A DNA stretch of 64,000 bases from Rhizobium mesosinicum. GTDB lineage: Bacteria; Pseudomonadota; Alphaproteobacteria; Rhizobiales; Rhizobiaceae. The stretch is from contig NZ_JAEUAK010000010.1 in assembly GCF_019511345.1 (NCBI RefSeq), positions 1-64,000 on the forward strand, in the 5' to 3' direction. A program made the position numbers and the translations under genes. How positions within the stretch are numbered: position 1 is the stretch's first letter; the number at the start of each line of letters is the position of its first letter. A model generated the notes under the pieces. That model made no database searches. It was not told where the DNA came from and was given only the letters and a program-made list of their open reading frames with translations. Of the stretch, positions 17,746 to 25,392 are shown in pieces.

Positions 17746-17774
17746 TTGTTTGAACCATGCTCGATACCTATATT
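17746..17774 (+). promoter_or_regulatory. Probable sigma70-type promoter for the first DUF1127 gene
   Basis: TTGTTT and TATATT are separated by 17 nt, giving a good housekeeping promoter 40 nt before the start at 17814. The surrounding 60 nt are unusually AT-rich. Confidence 0.5.
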
Positions 17775-17813
17775 GTAGGTGTAACGATGAGGCTGAAGAA
17801 AAGGAGGCCGATC

Positions 17814-17981
17814 ATGTTGCAGACAGCAGGCTTCAGTATCCTCCAGGCTTTCTTCGCTTTCCGCGCCCGCATGTATCGGGTGGCGGCACGTGAGCATATA
17901 AGGCAGGAAATGAAGCATTATCCGCCGCATCTTGCGGCCGATATCGGCGCCCTGCCCGCCCTGGACGAGCAGCAGCGATAG
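17814..17981 (+). CDS. Small DUF1127-like protein
   Basis: A 55-residue protein (MLQTAGFSILQAFFAFRARM...). The start is fixed by AGGAGG 6-7 nt upstream. The central amphipathic stretch followed by LAADIGALPAL resembles the helical region and the D-IG motif of DUF1127 proteins, which in alphaproteobacteria are short arginine-rich RNA-associated or regulatory proteins involved in phosphate, RNA or stress adaptation. The match is weaker than for the next gene because the usual RxL...M..RxLxDIG order is imperfect. It has its own probable promoter and is followed 115 bp later by a second member. Confidence 0.6.
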   Translation: MLQTAGFSILQAFFAFRARMYRVAAREHIRQEMKHYPPHLAADIGALPALDEQQR

Positions 17982-18018
17982 TTCAAAATCGCTTATGGTA
18001 CCCATGAAATCTATTCGT

Positions 18019-18047
18019 TTGAATGATGAGTGCCACAAGCGCATATT
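18019..18047 (+). promoter_or_regulatory. Possible promoter for the second DUF1127 gene
   Basis: TTGAAT and CATATT with 17-nt spacing lie about 50 nt before the start at 18097. The -10 is imperfect, so this is suggestive only. Confidence 0.35.
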
Positions 18048-18096
18048 CACATCAAGGATACGGCAATTCCGTATCTTGCAAGGAAAGGAAACGGCA

Positions 18097-18300
18097 ATGA
18101 CCTCGATGGTTTACAGAGATGGCGGCAAGGGCCTGTCGTCCTATCACAGACATTCCTCGCTCGGTTCCTATGCCAACAAGCTTGTGCGCGCATGGCGCAG
18201 GTGGCAGACGGAACGCCAGATCGAATCCATGCCTCTCGACATCCGCAAGGATATCGGCTGGCCGAGCGCCGATGAGACCGACAAGGACAGAGCTCATTAA
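18097..18300 (+). CDS. DUF1127 domain protein
   Basis: A 67-residue basic protein. The C-terminal half (ACRRWQ-like AWRRWQTERQIESMPLDIRKDIGW) is the DUF1127 pattern: an Arg/Trp-rich helix, then L-D-I-R-K-D-I-G. AAGGAAA lies about 10 nt before the ATG. Known alphaproteobacterial relatives act in RNA turnover and in stress or phosphate adaptation; this one is not otherwise specified. A strong terminator follows at 18357. Confidence 0.8.
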   Translation: MTSMVYRDGGKGLSSYHRHSSLGSYANKLVRAWRRWQTERQIESMPLDIRKDIGWPSADETDKDRAH

Positions 18301-18356
18301 AGACAGGGCTCATGAATGCGATACCATGCAATGAATGCGACATACCTCCCAAGCTA

Positions 18357-18394
18357 AAAGGCGGTGCCTGTCCCAAGCAGCACCGCCTTTTTCA
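18357..18394 (+). terminator. Rho-independent terminator after the DUF1127 gene
   Basis: GGCGGTGC pairs with GCACCGCC around a 12-nt loop; an A-run precedes and TTTTT follows, so it may work in both directions. The following stretch to 18603 holds no recognisable gene and is the leader of the GlxA-type regulator. Confidence 0.85.
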
Positions 18395-18603
18395 TATCCG
18401 CCGCTCGGCCTTTCCCCCGGAAATTTCATAGGACTATAGTGCTGAAGCGAGGCCTTTTGCTTCACTCGCGCCGCAAATCGCCTGTGATGTCGCAGATTTG
18501 CTCTTCCCAGCCGCATTTATCCATGCCAGTGTCGCTTTTGAAACATCGGAACGACGCATTCCACGCGACCAATAGGCAGTCGCCCTCGAGCATGGATTTT
18601 CCA

Positions 18604-19626
18604 ATGAACAAGATGCAGCTCAAGAAACGTTCCGTAGTCTTCTTCATGGTCCCGCAATTCACCATGCTGCCCTTCGCGGCGGCGGTAGATACCTTGCGAA
18701 TTGCAAACCGCATGCTCGGCTATCAGGCCTATACGTGGCGCCTGAGCTCGGTCGACGGCGAAAAGGTCTACTCCTCCTGCGGCATCGGCGTGGAGGCCAA
18801 TTCCTCGCTTGCCGAAGAGCGCCGCCATCTCGGCGGCGAAAACCGGCCGGGCATGGTGCTCGTCTGTTCCGGCATCGATGTCGAGACCTTCAACAATAAA
18901 TCCGTCAATGCCTGGCTGCGCGAATCCTATAACCGCGGCGTCGCCGTCGGTTCTCTCTGTACGGGCGCGCATCTGCTTGCCCAGGCAGGTCTCCTGAACG
19001 GCAAGCGCTGCGCGATCCATTGGGAAAACCTGCCGGGTTTCTCCGAAGCCTTCCCGCAGGCCGAGGTCTATGCCGACCTCTACGAAATCGACAACAATCT
19101 CTACACCTGCGCGGGCGGCACTGCCTCGCTCGACATGATGCTGAACCTCGTCGGTGAGGATTTCGGCGAAAGCCTCGTCAACCGCATCTGTGAGCAGCAC
19201 CTGACCGACCGCGTGCGCAATCCGCACGACCGCCAGCGCCTGCCGCTGCGCGCCCGCCTCGGCGTCCAGAACGCAAAGGTGCTGTCGATCATCGAACTGA
19301 TGGAAGGCAATCTCGCCGAGCCGCTGTCGCTCCTGGAGATCGCCGAAGGCGCCGGCCTGTCGCGCCGCCAGATCGAACGCCTCTTCCGCCAGGAAATGGG
19401 CCGGTCTCCAGCCCGCTACTATCTGGAAATCCGCCTCGACCGCGCCCGCCACTTGCTGGTGCAGTCCTCCATGCCGGTCGTCGAAGTCGCCGTCGCCTGC
19501 GGCTTCGTCTCCGCCTCGCACTTCTCCAAGTGTTATCGCGAACTCTACCAGCGCTCGCCGCAGCAGGAGCGCGCCGATCGCAAGATGACCATGGCGACGG
19601 CTCGCCAGCAGGCGGTTGCGGCTTGA
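18604..19626 (+). CDS. GlxA family AraC-type transcriptional regulator (GbdR-like)
   Basis: A 340-residue regulator with an N-terminal DJ-1/PfpI-like domain (VVFFMVPQFTMLPFAAAVDTLRIAN split over residues 11-35; VAVGSLCTGAHLLAQAGLLNG around the cysteine elbow) and a C-terminal AraC double helix-turn-helix (LSLLEIAEGAGLSRRQIERLF and MPVVEVAVACGFVSASHFSK). This architecture is shared with GbdR, the activator of betaine catabolism in Pseudomonas, and with ArgR-like regulators. A dimethylglycine dehydrogenase gene 2.6 kb downstream and a betaine-type binding protein upstream make a quaternary-amine role plausible, but not proven. The ATG at 18604 is chosen; 18592 is an alternative start. Confidence 0.88.
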   Translation: MNKMQLKKRSVVFFMVPQFTMLPFAAAVDTLRIANRMLGYQAYTWRLSSVDGEKVYSSCGIGVEANSSLAEERRHLGGENRPGMVLVCSGIDVETFNNKSVNAWLRESYNRGVAVGSLCTGAHLLAQAGLLNGKRCAIHWENLPGFSEAFPQAEVYADLYEIDNNLYTCAGGTASLDMMLNLVGEDFGESLVNRICEQHLTDRVRNPHDRQRLPLRARLGVQNAKVLSIIELMEGNLAEPLSLLEIAEGAGLSRRQIERLFRQEMGRSPARYYLEIRLDRARHLLVQSSMPVVEVAVACGFVSASHFSKCYRELYQRSPQQERADRKMTMATARQQAVAA

Positions 19627-19637
19627 GCCCTCGCTTT

Positions 19638-19723
19638 CGTCATGCTCGGGCTTGCCCCGAGCATCTGCCGCCAGTCGTTTTTTGACACGTGGTTAGATCA
19701 TCGGGACAAGCCCGGGGATGACG
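19638..19723. repeat. Rhizobial intergenic palindromic repeat (RIME-like)
   Basis: The two ends, 19638-19654 (CGTCATGCTCGGGCTTG) and 19707-19723 (its complement with two changes), are 17-nt inverted arms, each with internal dyads such as GCTCGGGCTTGCCCCGAGC. The design matches the family of roughly 100-bp intergenic mosaic elements of Rhizobium. It fills the gap between the convergent GlxA regulator and the GGDEF gene and may terminate both. Confidence 0.7.
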
Positions 19724-19735
19724 ACCGGAGACCTC

Positions 19736-21067
19736 TTACTGCGCCGCCTCTTCCGTCATCTTGGAATCGGAATAGACCAAATTCCGCCCCTTGTGCTTGG
19801 CCATATAAAGGAACTGGTCTGCCGCATTCAGATGGTTCTCGAATGTCTCGTAACCGGCGATCTCGGCAACGCCGATCGACACCGTCACCGACAGTTCCTC
19901 ATCGTCGGCGGTCACTTTGAGGCGGGAAATATCCGAGCGGATTTCGTCACAGAGCTTGGTGGCGGCCAGCGAATCCATCTGCGGGAAGAGGATTGCGAAT
20001 TCTTCGCCGCCGAGGCGTGAGAGAAGATTGTCGCTGCCTTCGAAGATCGTCTGCAGCCTGTCTGCGACAGCCTTCAGCACCTTGTCGCCGATTTCATGCC
20101 CATAGGTGTCGTTGAGGCGCTTGAAATGGTCGATATCGAGAATGGCCACCGCGCTCGGCATCTTCAGCCGCAGGCACTCGTTCACCAGCTTCGGGCCGTT
20201 GTCGTAGAAATAGCGGCGATTATAGAGTCCGGTCAGGTAATCGCAGGCAGCCGCTGCGCGCAGCTGCTTCATCTGCGTCAGCGTCTCGACATTGTTGGCG
20301 ATGCGGCACTGCAGCTCTTCGGCCACGAACGGCCGATAGACGAAATCGCTGGCGCCTGCCTTCAGGAAACTTGCCGACAGCATGCGGTCGTTCGAGGAGG
20401 AAACGCCGATGACGCGCATCTTGTCCGAACCGAAACGGTGGCGGATGCGCCGCGTCAGCTCATAGCCGCTCATGTCGGGCATGTGATGGTCCGTGACGAC
20501 CAGTTCGACATCGCTATAGGCTTCCAGGGCCGCAAGCGCCTCGAGGCCGGAATTCGCTTCCACCACCAGATATTGCTGAGCTCGCAAGAGATCGACCAGT
20601 ACCTTGCGGGCAGACGACACGTCGTCGACGACAAGTACCCGCGTCTTGCGGTTCATGATCGCCCGGCGCACGGTCGCGACCAGATTGTCGAGCGCGAATT
20701 CGTTATCCTTCAGCACATAATCGATGACATTGCGCTCGAGGATGCGGGCGCGCGTATTGAGATCGAAGGTCGCGGTGAAGACGATGGTCGGAATATCGTG
20801 CTCGATCGTGCAGTCGAGCGCCTCGCCATAGGGCGAATCCGGCAGGTTCAGGTCAACGACAGCTATGCTGCAGCCGTGGCCATCCTGCGAGAGTGCTTCG
20901 CGCAACGCCTTCAGTGAGGAACAGCAGACAACGCTGAGGTTGAGTTCTGTCTGGAACCGATGGCAGAGCACGGCGGAAAACATCCGGGAATCTTCAACCA
21001 GAAGTATGCGGATTCCTCCAAACCGAGGACCTGCGTTCTCTTGCTGAAAATCCCCGTGGAAAGTCAC
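19736..21067 (-). CDS. Response regulator with two REC domains and a GGDEF diguanylate cyclase domain (PleD-like)
   Basis: A 443-residue cytoplasmic PleD-type protein expected to make cyclic di-GMP when phosphorylated. REC1 has Asp72 in VVDLNLP and Lys120, REC2 has Asp193 in VTDHHMP, and the GGDEF domain (about 275-435) has DYLTGLYNRR, AILDIDHFKRLND and an intact GGEEF at 353-357. The four residues that would form the RxxD inhibitory site read GSDN, so product inhibition at that site is probably absent. It starts with GTG. It lies beside a shorter paralogue at 21269 with the same REC-REC spacing. Confidence 0.92.
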   Translation of the reverse strand: MTFHGDFQQENAGPRFGGIRILLVEDSRMFSAVLCHRFQTELNLSVVCCSSLKALREALSQDGHGCSIAVVDLNLPDSPYGEALDCTIEHDIPTIVFTATFDLNTRARILERNVIDYVLKDNEFALDNLVATVRRAIMNRKTRVLVVDDVSSARKVLVDLLRAQQYLVVEANSGLEALAALEAYSDVELVVTDHHMPDMSGYELTRRIRHRFGSDKMRVIGVSSSNDRMLSASFLKAGASDFVYRPFVAEELQCRIANNVETLTQMKQLRAAAACDYLTGLYNRRYFYDNGPKLVNECLRLKMPSAVAILDIDHFKRLNDTYGHEIGDKVLKAVADRLQTIFEGSDNLLSRLGGEEFAILFPQMDSLAATKLCDEIRSDISRLKVTADDEELSVTVSIGVAEIAGYETFENHLNAADQFLYMAKHKGRNLVYSDSKMTEEAAQ

Positions 21068-21268
21068 AGCTGCCTACCCCTCCGTGCGCGCGAGGGGGTC
21101 GACTCGCCCCCTCTTGCCGTGCCGGACGATAGCCGAGGCCTCCGCTTCCGTGAAGAGGCAAATGACGGAAGCAACACCTGCGATTGCAAAAATATGAGCT
21201 TCCGTCATGTCTTTCAGGTGTGGGCATCTCACTGAACCGTTTCCCTGCACCCGATCTTTGCGGCAGGG

Positions 21269-22099
21269 TCAGGCAACAGCCCGTTCCTTGCGCATGGACT
21301 GGATCTGCAAAAGCGTATCCAGGTTCTGGTTGACGCGGCAATAGAACTCTTCGTCGATGAACGGACGCAGCATGAAATCGTTGCCGCCGGCCTTCAGGAA
21401 TCGCGCCGAAAGCAATCGGTTGGAAGAGGAGGAAACGCCGATGATGCGCAGCTCATGCGAGCCGATCGTGGCGCGGATCCGGCGCGTCAGCTCGAAACCG
21501 TCGATGTCGGGCATGTTGTAGTCGGTAATCATCAGCCCGATGTCGCGGTTGGCTTTGAGGATCTCCAGCGCCTTGGCGCCGCTCTCGGCGGTGCTGACGC
21601 GGAAATTATAGCGCTTCAGGCGGCTGGACAGCAATGCGCGGGCCGTGGCGCTGTCGTCGACGATCAGCACGTGATGGCGATGGTTGGTCAGGAACCGGCA
21701 GATCGATTCCGCCAGGAGATCGACGGCGAATACATTGTCCTTGAGGATGTAATCGACGATGTCCTTGGCGAGCAGCTTGTCGCGCATCCCTTCCTGGAAG
21801 GTGCCGGTAAAGACGATCGTCGGGATCGACAGATCGACCAGATATTCCAGAGCCTCGCCGTTTTCGGCGCCCGGCAGGTTGATATTGGAAATTGCGAGCG
21901 TAATCGGATCGGAAGACTTGTCGTAGGAAAGCTGCAGATCTTCAAACGTGCGGCAGATCTCGACCTCGATATCGAAGAGTTCCTTGAGACGCTTTCCGAT
22001 CATCGAGGTGAAGACGTTTGAATCTTCAGCAAGGATAATCCGCGCACCGGCAAACATTTCTCCGGAATATTGCATCCCCGAAATACCTAGAAACGCCAT
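21269..22099 (-). CDS. Tandem-REC response regulator without output domain (paralogue of the GGDEF protein)
   Basis: A 276-residue protein with two receiver domains and nothing after them. REC1 has Asn72 (SNINLPG) where the neighbour has Asp72, so this domain cannot be phosphorylated in the usual way. REC2 keeps Asp193 (TDYNMPD) and the following Lys. Residue numbers of the key positions and of DY(I/V)LKDN (about 116-122) are identical in both proteins, so one arose from the other by duplication with loss or gain of GGDEF. It may act as a dimerisation or phosphate-competition partner; that is inference. About 200 bp separate the two genes. Confidence 0.9.
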   Translation of the reverse strand: MAFLGISGMQYSGEMFAGARIILAEDSNVFTSMIGKRLKELFDIEVEICRTFEDLQLSYDKSSDPITLAISNINLPGAENGEALEYLVDLSIPTIVFTGTFQEGMRDKLLAKDIVDYILKDNVFAVDLLAESICRFLTNHRHHVLIVDDSATARALLSSRLKRYNFRVSTAESGAKALEILKANRDIGLMITDYNMPDIDGFELTRRIRATIGSHELRIIGVSSSSNRLLSARFLKAGGNDFMLRPFIDEEFYCRVNQNLDTLLQIQSMRKERAVA

Positions 22100-22193
22100 G
22101 GCAAACCTTTAAATGGAAATTTTGTCCCTGAACGAACCGGTTACATGAATTCATTTGAATAATTATTAATCAGGACGCCTGAGCCGGCTGCGA

Positions 22194-22226
22194 AAAAGGC
22201 GGCCGATGTCCCGGCCGCCTTTTTCT
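22194..22226. terminator. Bidirectional-looking terminator hairpin
   Basis: GGCGGCCG and CGGCCGCC pair around ATGTCC, with AAAAA on the left and TTTTT on the right. It sits after the DMGDH gene on the minus strand and before the REC-REC gene's leader. Confidence 0.8.
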
Positions 22227-22266
22227 TCATCATATGCTTAAGAAACTAAATCAGTTGCGCAGCACT

Positions 22267-24780
22267 TTAACTGCGAAGTGCTGCATTCTCCGTGTCGAAC
22301 GGGCTCTCGCCAACCACGGTCGCATTGTAGTTCGTACCAAGGATCTTGATTTTCAGCTTCGTGCCTTCCTTGGCATAATCGGGCCGCAGCATGGCAAGCG
22401 CCAGCGAACGGTTGATGCGGAAACCGAATGTGCCGTTGGTGGCGCGGCCGACGAGCTCGCCCGCCTCGTTGTAGATCGCCTCGGAGCCGCGCGCATCGAC
22501 ATCGTTGCCGGTTTCGACGACGAGCGTGGCGAAGTTCCACTTCAGGCCCTTTGCCTTGTAGGAAAGCAGGCCCTCGCGGCCGAGGAATTCCTTCTCCGGC
22601 TTGATGAAGCGGTCGAGGCCGGATTCATAGGCGTTATACTCGATCGACATTTCGCGCGGGATCAATCGGTAGGACTTTTCGACCGACATGGAGAGCATGG
22701 CTCGGATGCCGAAAGGCTTGATGCCGAATTCGGCGCCGGCTTCCATCAGCTTGTCGAAGATGTAGTTCTGCATCTCGATCGGATGATGCAGCTCCCAGCC
22801 GAGCTCGCCGACGAAGTTGACGCGCAGCGCATGGGCGTTGGCAGCACCGACCGAGATCTCCTTGCCCGAAAGCCACGGGAAATCCTTGTTGTCGAGGCTG
22901 GTATGCGTCAGCTTCTTCAGGACATCGCGCGACCTCGGACCTGCAAGCACCAGCACGCCATAGGCCTGGGTGATCGGCGTGAACTTCACGCTGCCGTCTG
23001 ACGGCAGGAGCTTGCGCATATAGTCGTGGTCATGCGCCTCGTAAGCGCCGGCCGAGACGAGGTAGAACGTGCCGGGCGCGCTTTCATAGACGGTGAATTC
23101 CGAGCGCACGCCGCCTTCCTTGGTCAGCATGTGGCAGAGAGCGATGCGCCCGCGCTTCTTCGGGATGGCATTGGCAAAGATCGATTCCAGCCATTCCCGC
23201 GCGCCGGGGCCGGTCACAAGCGCCTTGGCGAACGCCGACATATCCAGCACGCCGACATTCTTGTGAACGTTCATGACCTCGTTGCCGACATGCTCGAAAT
23301 AGTTCGAGCGGCGGAACGACCAGCGTTCCAGAATACGGCCGTCTTCGGTCGGCTCCGAATGGTTGTGGTTGGTCAGCACGTCCGCGCCGACGCCGATCTG
23401 GTCCTTCGGCAGATCGTAGCCTTCGGGCGCGAACCAGTTGGCGCGTTCCCAGCCGTAGACGGAGCCGAAGACGGCGCCGAGCTTCTTCAGGCGGTCATAA
23501 ACAGGCGTCGTCTTCAGCGGCCGGGCGGCAGCGCGCTCCTCGTCCGGATAGTGCATGGTGAAGACGTTGGCATAGGCCTCCTCGTTCTTGGCGATGAGGT
23601 AACCTTCCTTGGCATAGGGGCCGAAGCGGCGCGGATCGACACCCATCATGTCGACGGTCGGCTCGCCGTCGACGATCCATTCGGCAAGCTGCCAGCCGGC
23701 GCCGCCGGCGGCCGTGATGCCGAAGGAATGGCCTTCGTTCAGCCAGAAATTCTTGAGGCCCGGCGCGGGGCCGACGATCGGGTTGCCGTCAGGCGTATAG
23801 GCGATGGCGCCGTTGTAGACTTTCTTGATGCCGACTTCGCCGAAGGCCGGCACGCGGGCGATCGCCGTTTCGATATGCGGCATCAATCGGTCGAGCTCTT
23901 CCTGGAACAGCTCGTACTCGCTGTCGTCGGAGGGACCGTTGACGTAACAGACCGGCGCGCCCTGCTCATAGGGGCCGAGCAGCAGCCCGCCATTTTCCTC
24001 GCGCATGTACCAGGCGCTGTCGGCTTCACGCAGCACGCCCATTTCCGGCAGGCCCTGTGCCCTGCGGGCCAGGATATCGGGATGCGGCTCGGTGACGATA
24101 TACTGATGCTCGACCGGAATGACCGGGATATTGATGCCGACCATCTCGCCGGTCTTGCGGGCGAAGTTGCCGGTGCAGGAAATGACGTGCTCGGCGGTGA
24201 TCTCGCCCTTGTCGGTCGTCACCTTCCAAAGCCCGTCCGCCTGCTGCTCGATGGCCGTGACCGTCGTGTTACGGTAGATCGTGGCCCCATTATCGCGGGC
24301 ACCCTTGGCAAGCGCCTGCGTGAGATCCGCAGGCTGAATGTAGCCGTCATCGGGATGCTGGATCGCGCCGAGCAGCCCGTCGGTCTCACAGAGCGGCCAG
24401 ATCTCCTTCACCTGCTCCGGGGTCAGGATATTGACCTTGACCCCGATCGTCTCGGCAATGCCGGCATAATACATGAATTCGTCCCAGCGATCCCTGGTGC
24501 GGGCGAGACGGATGTTGGAGACCTGGCTGAAACCGACATTCATGCCGGTTTCCTGCTGCAGTTCCTGGTAGAAGCGAACGGAGTATTTGTGGATCTGGCC
24601 GACCGAGTAGCTCATGTTGAAGAGCGGCAGGAGGCCTGCGGCATGCCAGGTCGAGCCTGATGTCAGCTCCTTGCGCTCGATGAGCACACTGTCGCTCCAT
24701 CCCTTTTTCGCAAGATGATAGAGCGTCGAAACACCGACCACGCCGCCGCCGATGACCACTGCCCGTGCATGTGACTTCAT
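22267..24780 (-). CDS. Dimethylglycine/sarcosine dehydrogenase family FAD oxidoreductase
   Basis: An 837-residue flavoprotein that oxidatively demethylates N-methylated glycines, normally passing one-carbon units to tetrahydrofolate. The start at 24780 places the FAD motif VVIGGGVVGVSTLYHL right at the N terminus; a longer open frame upstream is not used. His in GSTWHAAGL is the position of covalent FAD attachment in this family. Domains are DAO (about 5-370), FAO-M linker, then GCV_T-like folate domain with LVSAGAYEAHDHDYM and a C-terminal GCV_T_C segment (VGRATNGTFGFRINRSLALA). Whether dimethylglycine or sarcosine is the substrate cannot be told. Nearby GlxA-type regulator and betaine-type binding protein fit a betaine-degradation role. 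Confidence 0.92.
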   Translation of the reverse strand: MKSHARAVVIGGGVVGVSTLYHLAKKGWSDSVLIERKELTSGSTWHAAGLLPLFNMSYSVGQIHKYSVRFYQELQQETGMNVGFSQVSNIRLARTRDRWDEFMYYAGIAETIGVKVNILTPEQVKEIWPLCETDGLLGAIQHPDDGYIQPADLTQALAKGARDNGATIYRNTTVTAIEQQADGLWKVTTDKGEITAEHVISCTGNFARKTGEMVGINIPVIPVEHQYIVTEPHPDILARRAQGLPEMGVLREADSAWYMREENGGLLLGPYEQGAPVCYVNGPSDDSEYELFQEELDRLMPHIETAIARVPAFGEVGIKKVYNGAIAYTPDGNPIVGPAPGLKNFWLNEGHSFGITAAGGAGWQLAEWIVDGEPTVDMMGVDPRRFGPYAKEGYLIAKNEEAYANVFTMHYPDEERAAARPLKTTPVYDRLKKLGAVFGSVYGWERANWFAPEGYDLPKDQIGVGADVLTNHNHSEPTEDGRILERWSFRRSNYFEHVGNEVMNVHKNVGVLDMSAFAKALVTGPGAREWLESIFANAIPKKRGRIALCHMLTKEGGVRSEFTVYESAPGTFYLVSAGAYEAHDHDYMRKLLPSDGSVKFTPITQAYGVLVLAGPRSRDVLKKLTHTSLDNKDFPWLSGKEISVGAANAHALRVNFVGELGWELHHPIEMQNYIFDKLMEAGAEFGIKPFGIRAMLSMSVEKSYRLIPREMSIEYNAYESGLDRFIKPEKEFLGREGLLSYKAKGLKWNFATLVVETGNDVDARGSEAIYNEAGELVGRATNGTFGFRINRSLALAMLRPDYAKEGTKLKIKILGTNYNATVVGESPFDTENAALRS

Positions 24781-25015
24781 GGAGAAATACCCTCTTTTAT
24801 CTGATATCCGGCAGCCCATACCGGACGAACTCCCAATATCCGGCGGCTGAAGCCGGACGAACCATTGTCGCGAACTATGCAGCGAGGCCTGCGTCATGAG
24901 AGGCCTGTTTACGACATGGGAAAAGCTTGCCGCGACGAGGCGCAAATAGACAAGCGTCAAAACCGCGAGGCTCAAAAAATCGTAAAAATCTATAGTGGCC
25001 GGGCCGAAGCCGCCG

Positions 25016-25291
25016 TCACTTGACGACGGCAGAACCCTTGACGATCTCGATCGTCTCGTCGCCGGAAAGCCCTATATGGTCGCCATCGGGCGTCGTCATG
25101 AAGCAGCCGGAGGGGCAGACGCGTTCGGATGCGCCGGCATCGACAACGATCTCCACACGGTTGCCGCCTTCGGTGACGGTCAGCACCACGGCTGCGTCAT
25201 CCTTGTTGGTGACGGAGGCGGCCAGCGCCAGAGGTGCCGCGGAAAGGAGAAGAAGGAATGCGACTGCGGATCGTGTCACGGTATGCGACAT
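25016..25291 (-). CDS. Small exported protein of unknown function
   Basis: A 91-residue protein with a clear signal peptide (MSHTVTRSAVAFLLLLSAAP, cleavage after ALA near 24). The mature part has two cysteines (ERVCPSGCF), a likely disulfide, and short beta-like segments. I do not recognise a family. It stands between DMGDH and the MscS gene in the same direction. Confidence 0.65.
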   Translation of the reverse strand: MSHTVTRSAVAFLLLLSAAPLALAASVTNKDDAAVVLTVTEGGNRVEIVVDAGASERVCPSGCFMTTPDGDHIGLSGDETIEIVKGSAVVK

Positions 25292-25392
25292 GGGCTATAC
25301 GCCCTCCCCTGGAGCGCTCGTCGCGGCACCAGCCGCGATCGATTGCATGAGGTTATAGCGCAAGACCCGTGAATGAGCGCTGAATGACCCGT

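Noticed and set aside
21038-21268. Possible small gene between the two REC-REC genes
   Set aside because: The short frames there have no ribosome site and no consistent composition; the gap is the leader of the GGDEF gene.
23026-24660. Open frame of 544 codons antisense to the DMGDH gene
   Set aside because: The opposite strand encodes a full, well-conserved flavoprotein. This frame has no family motif and no ribosome site.
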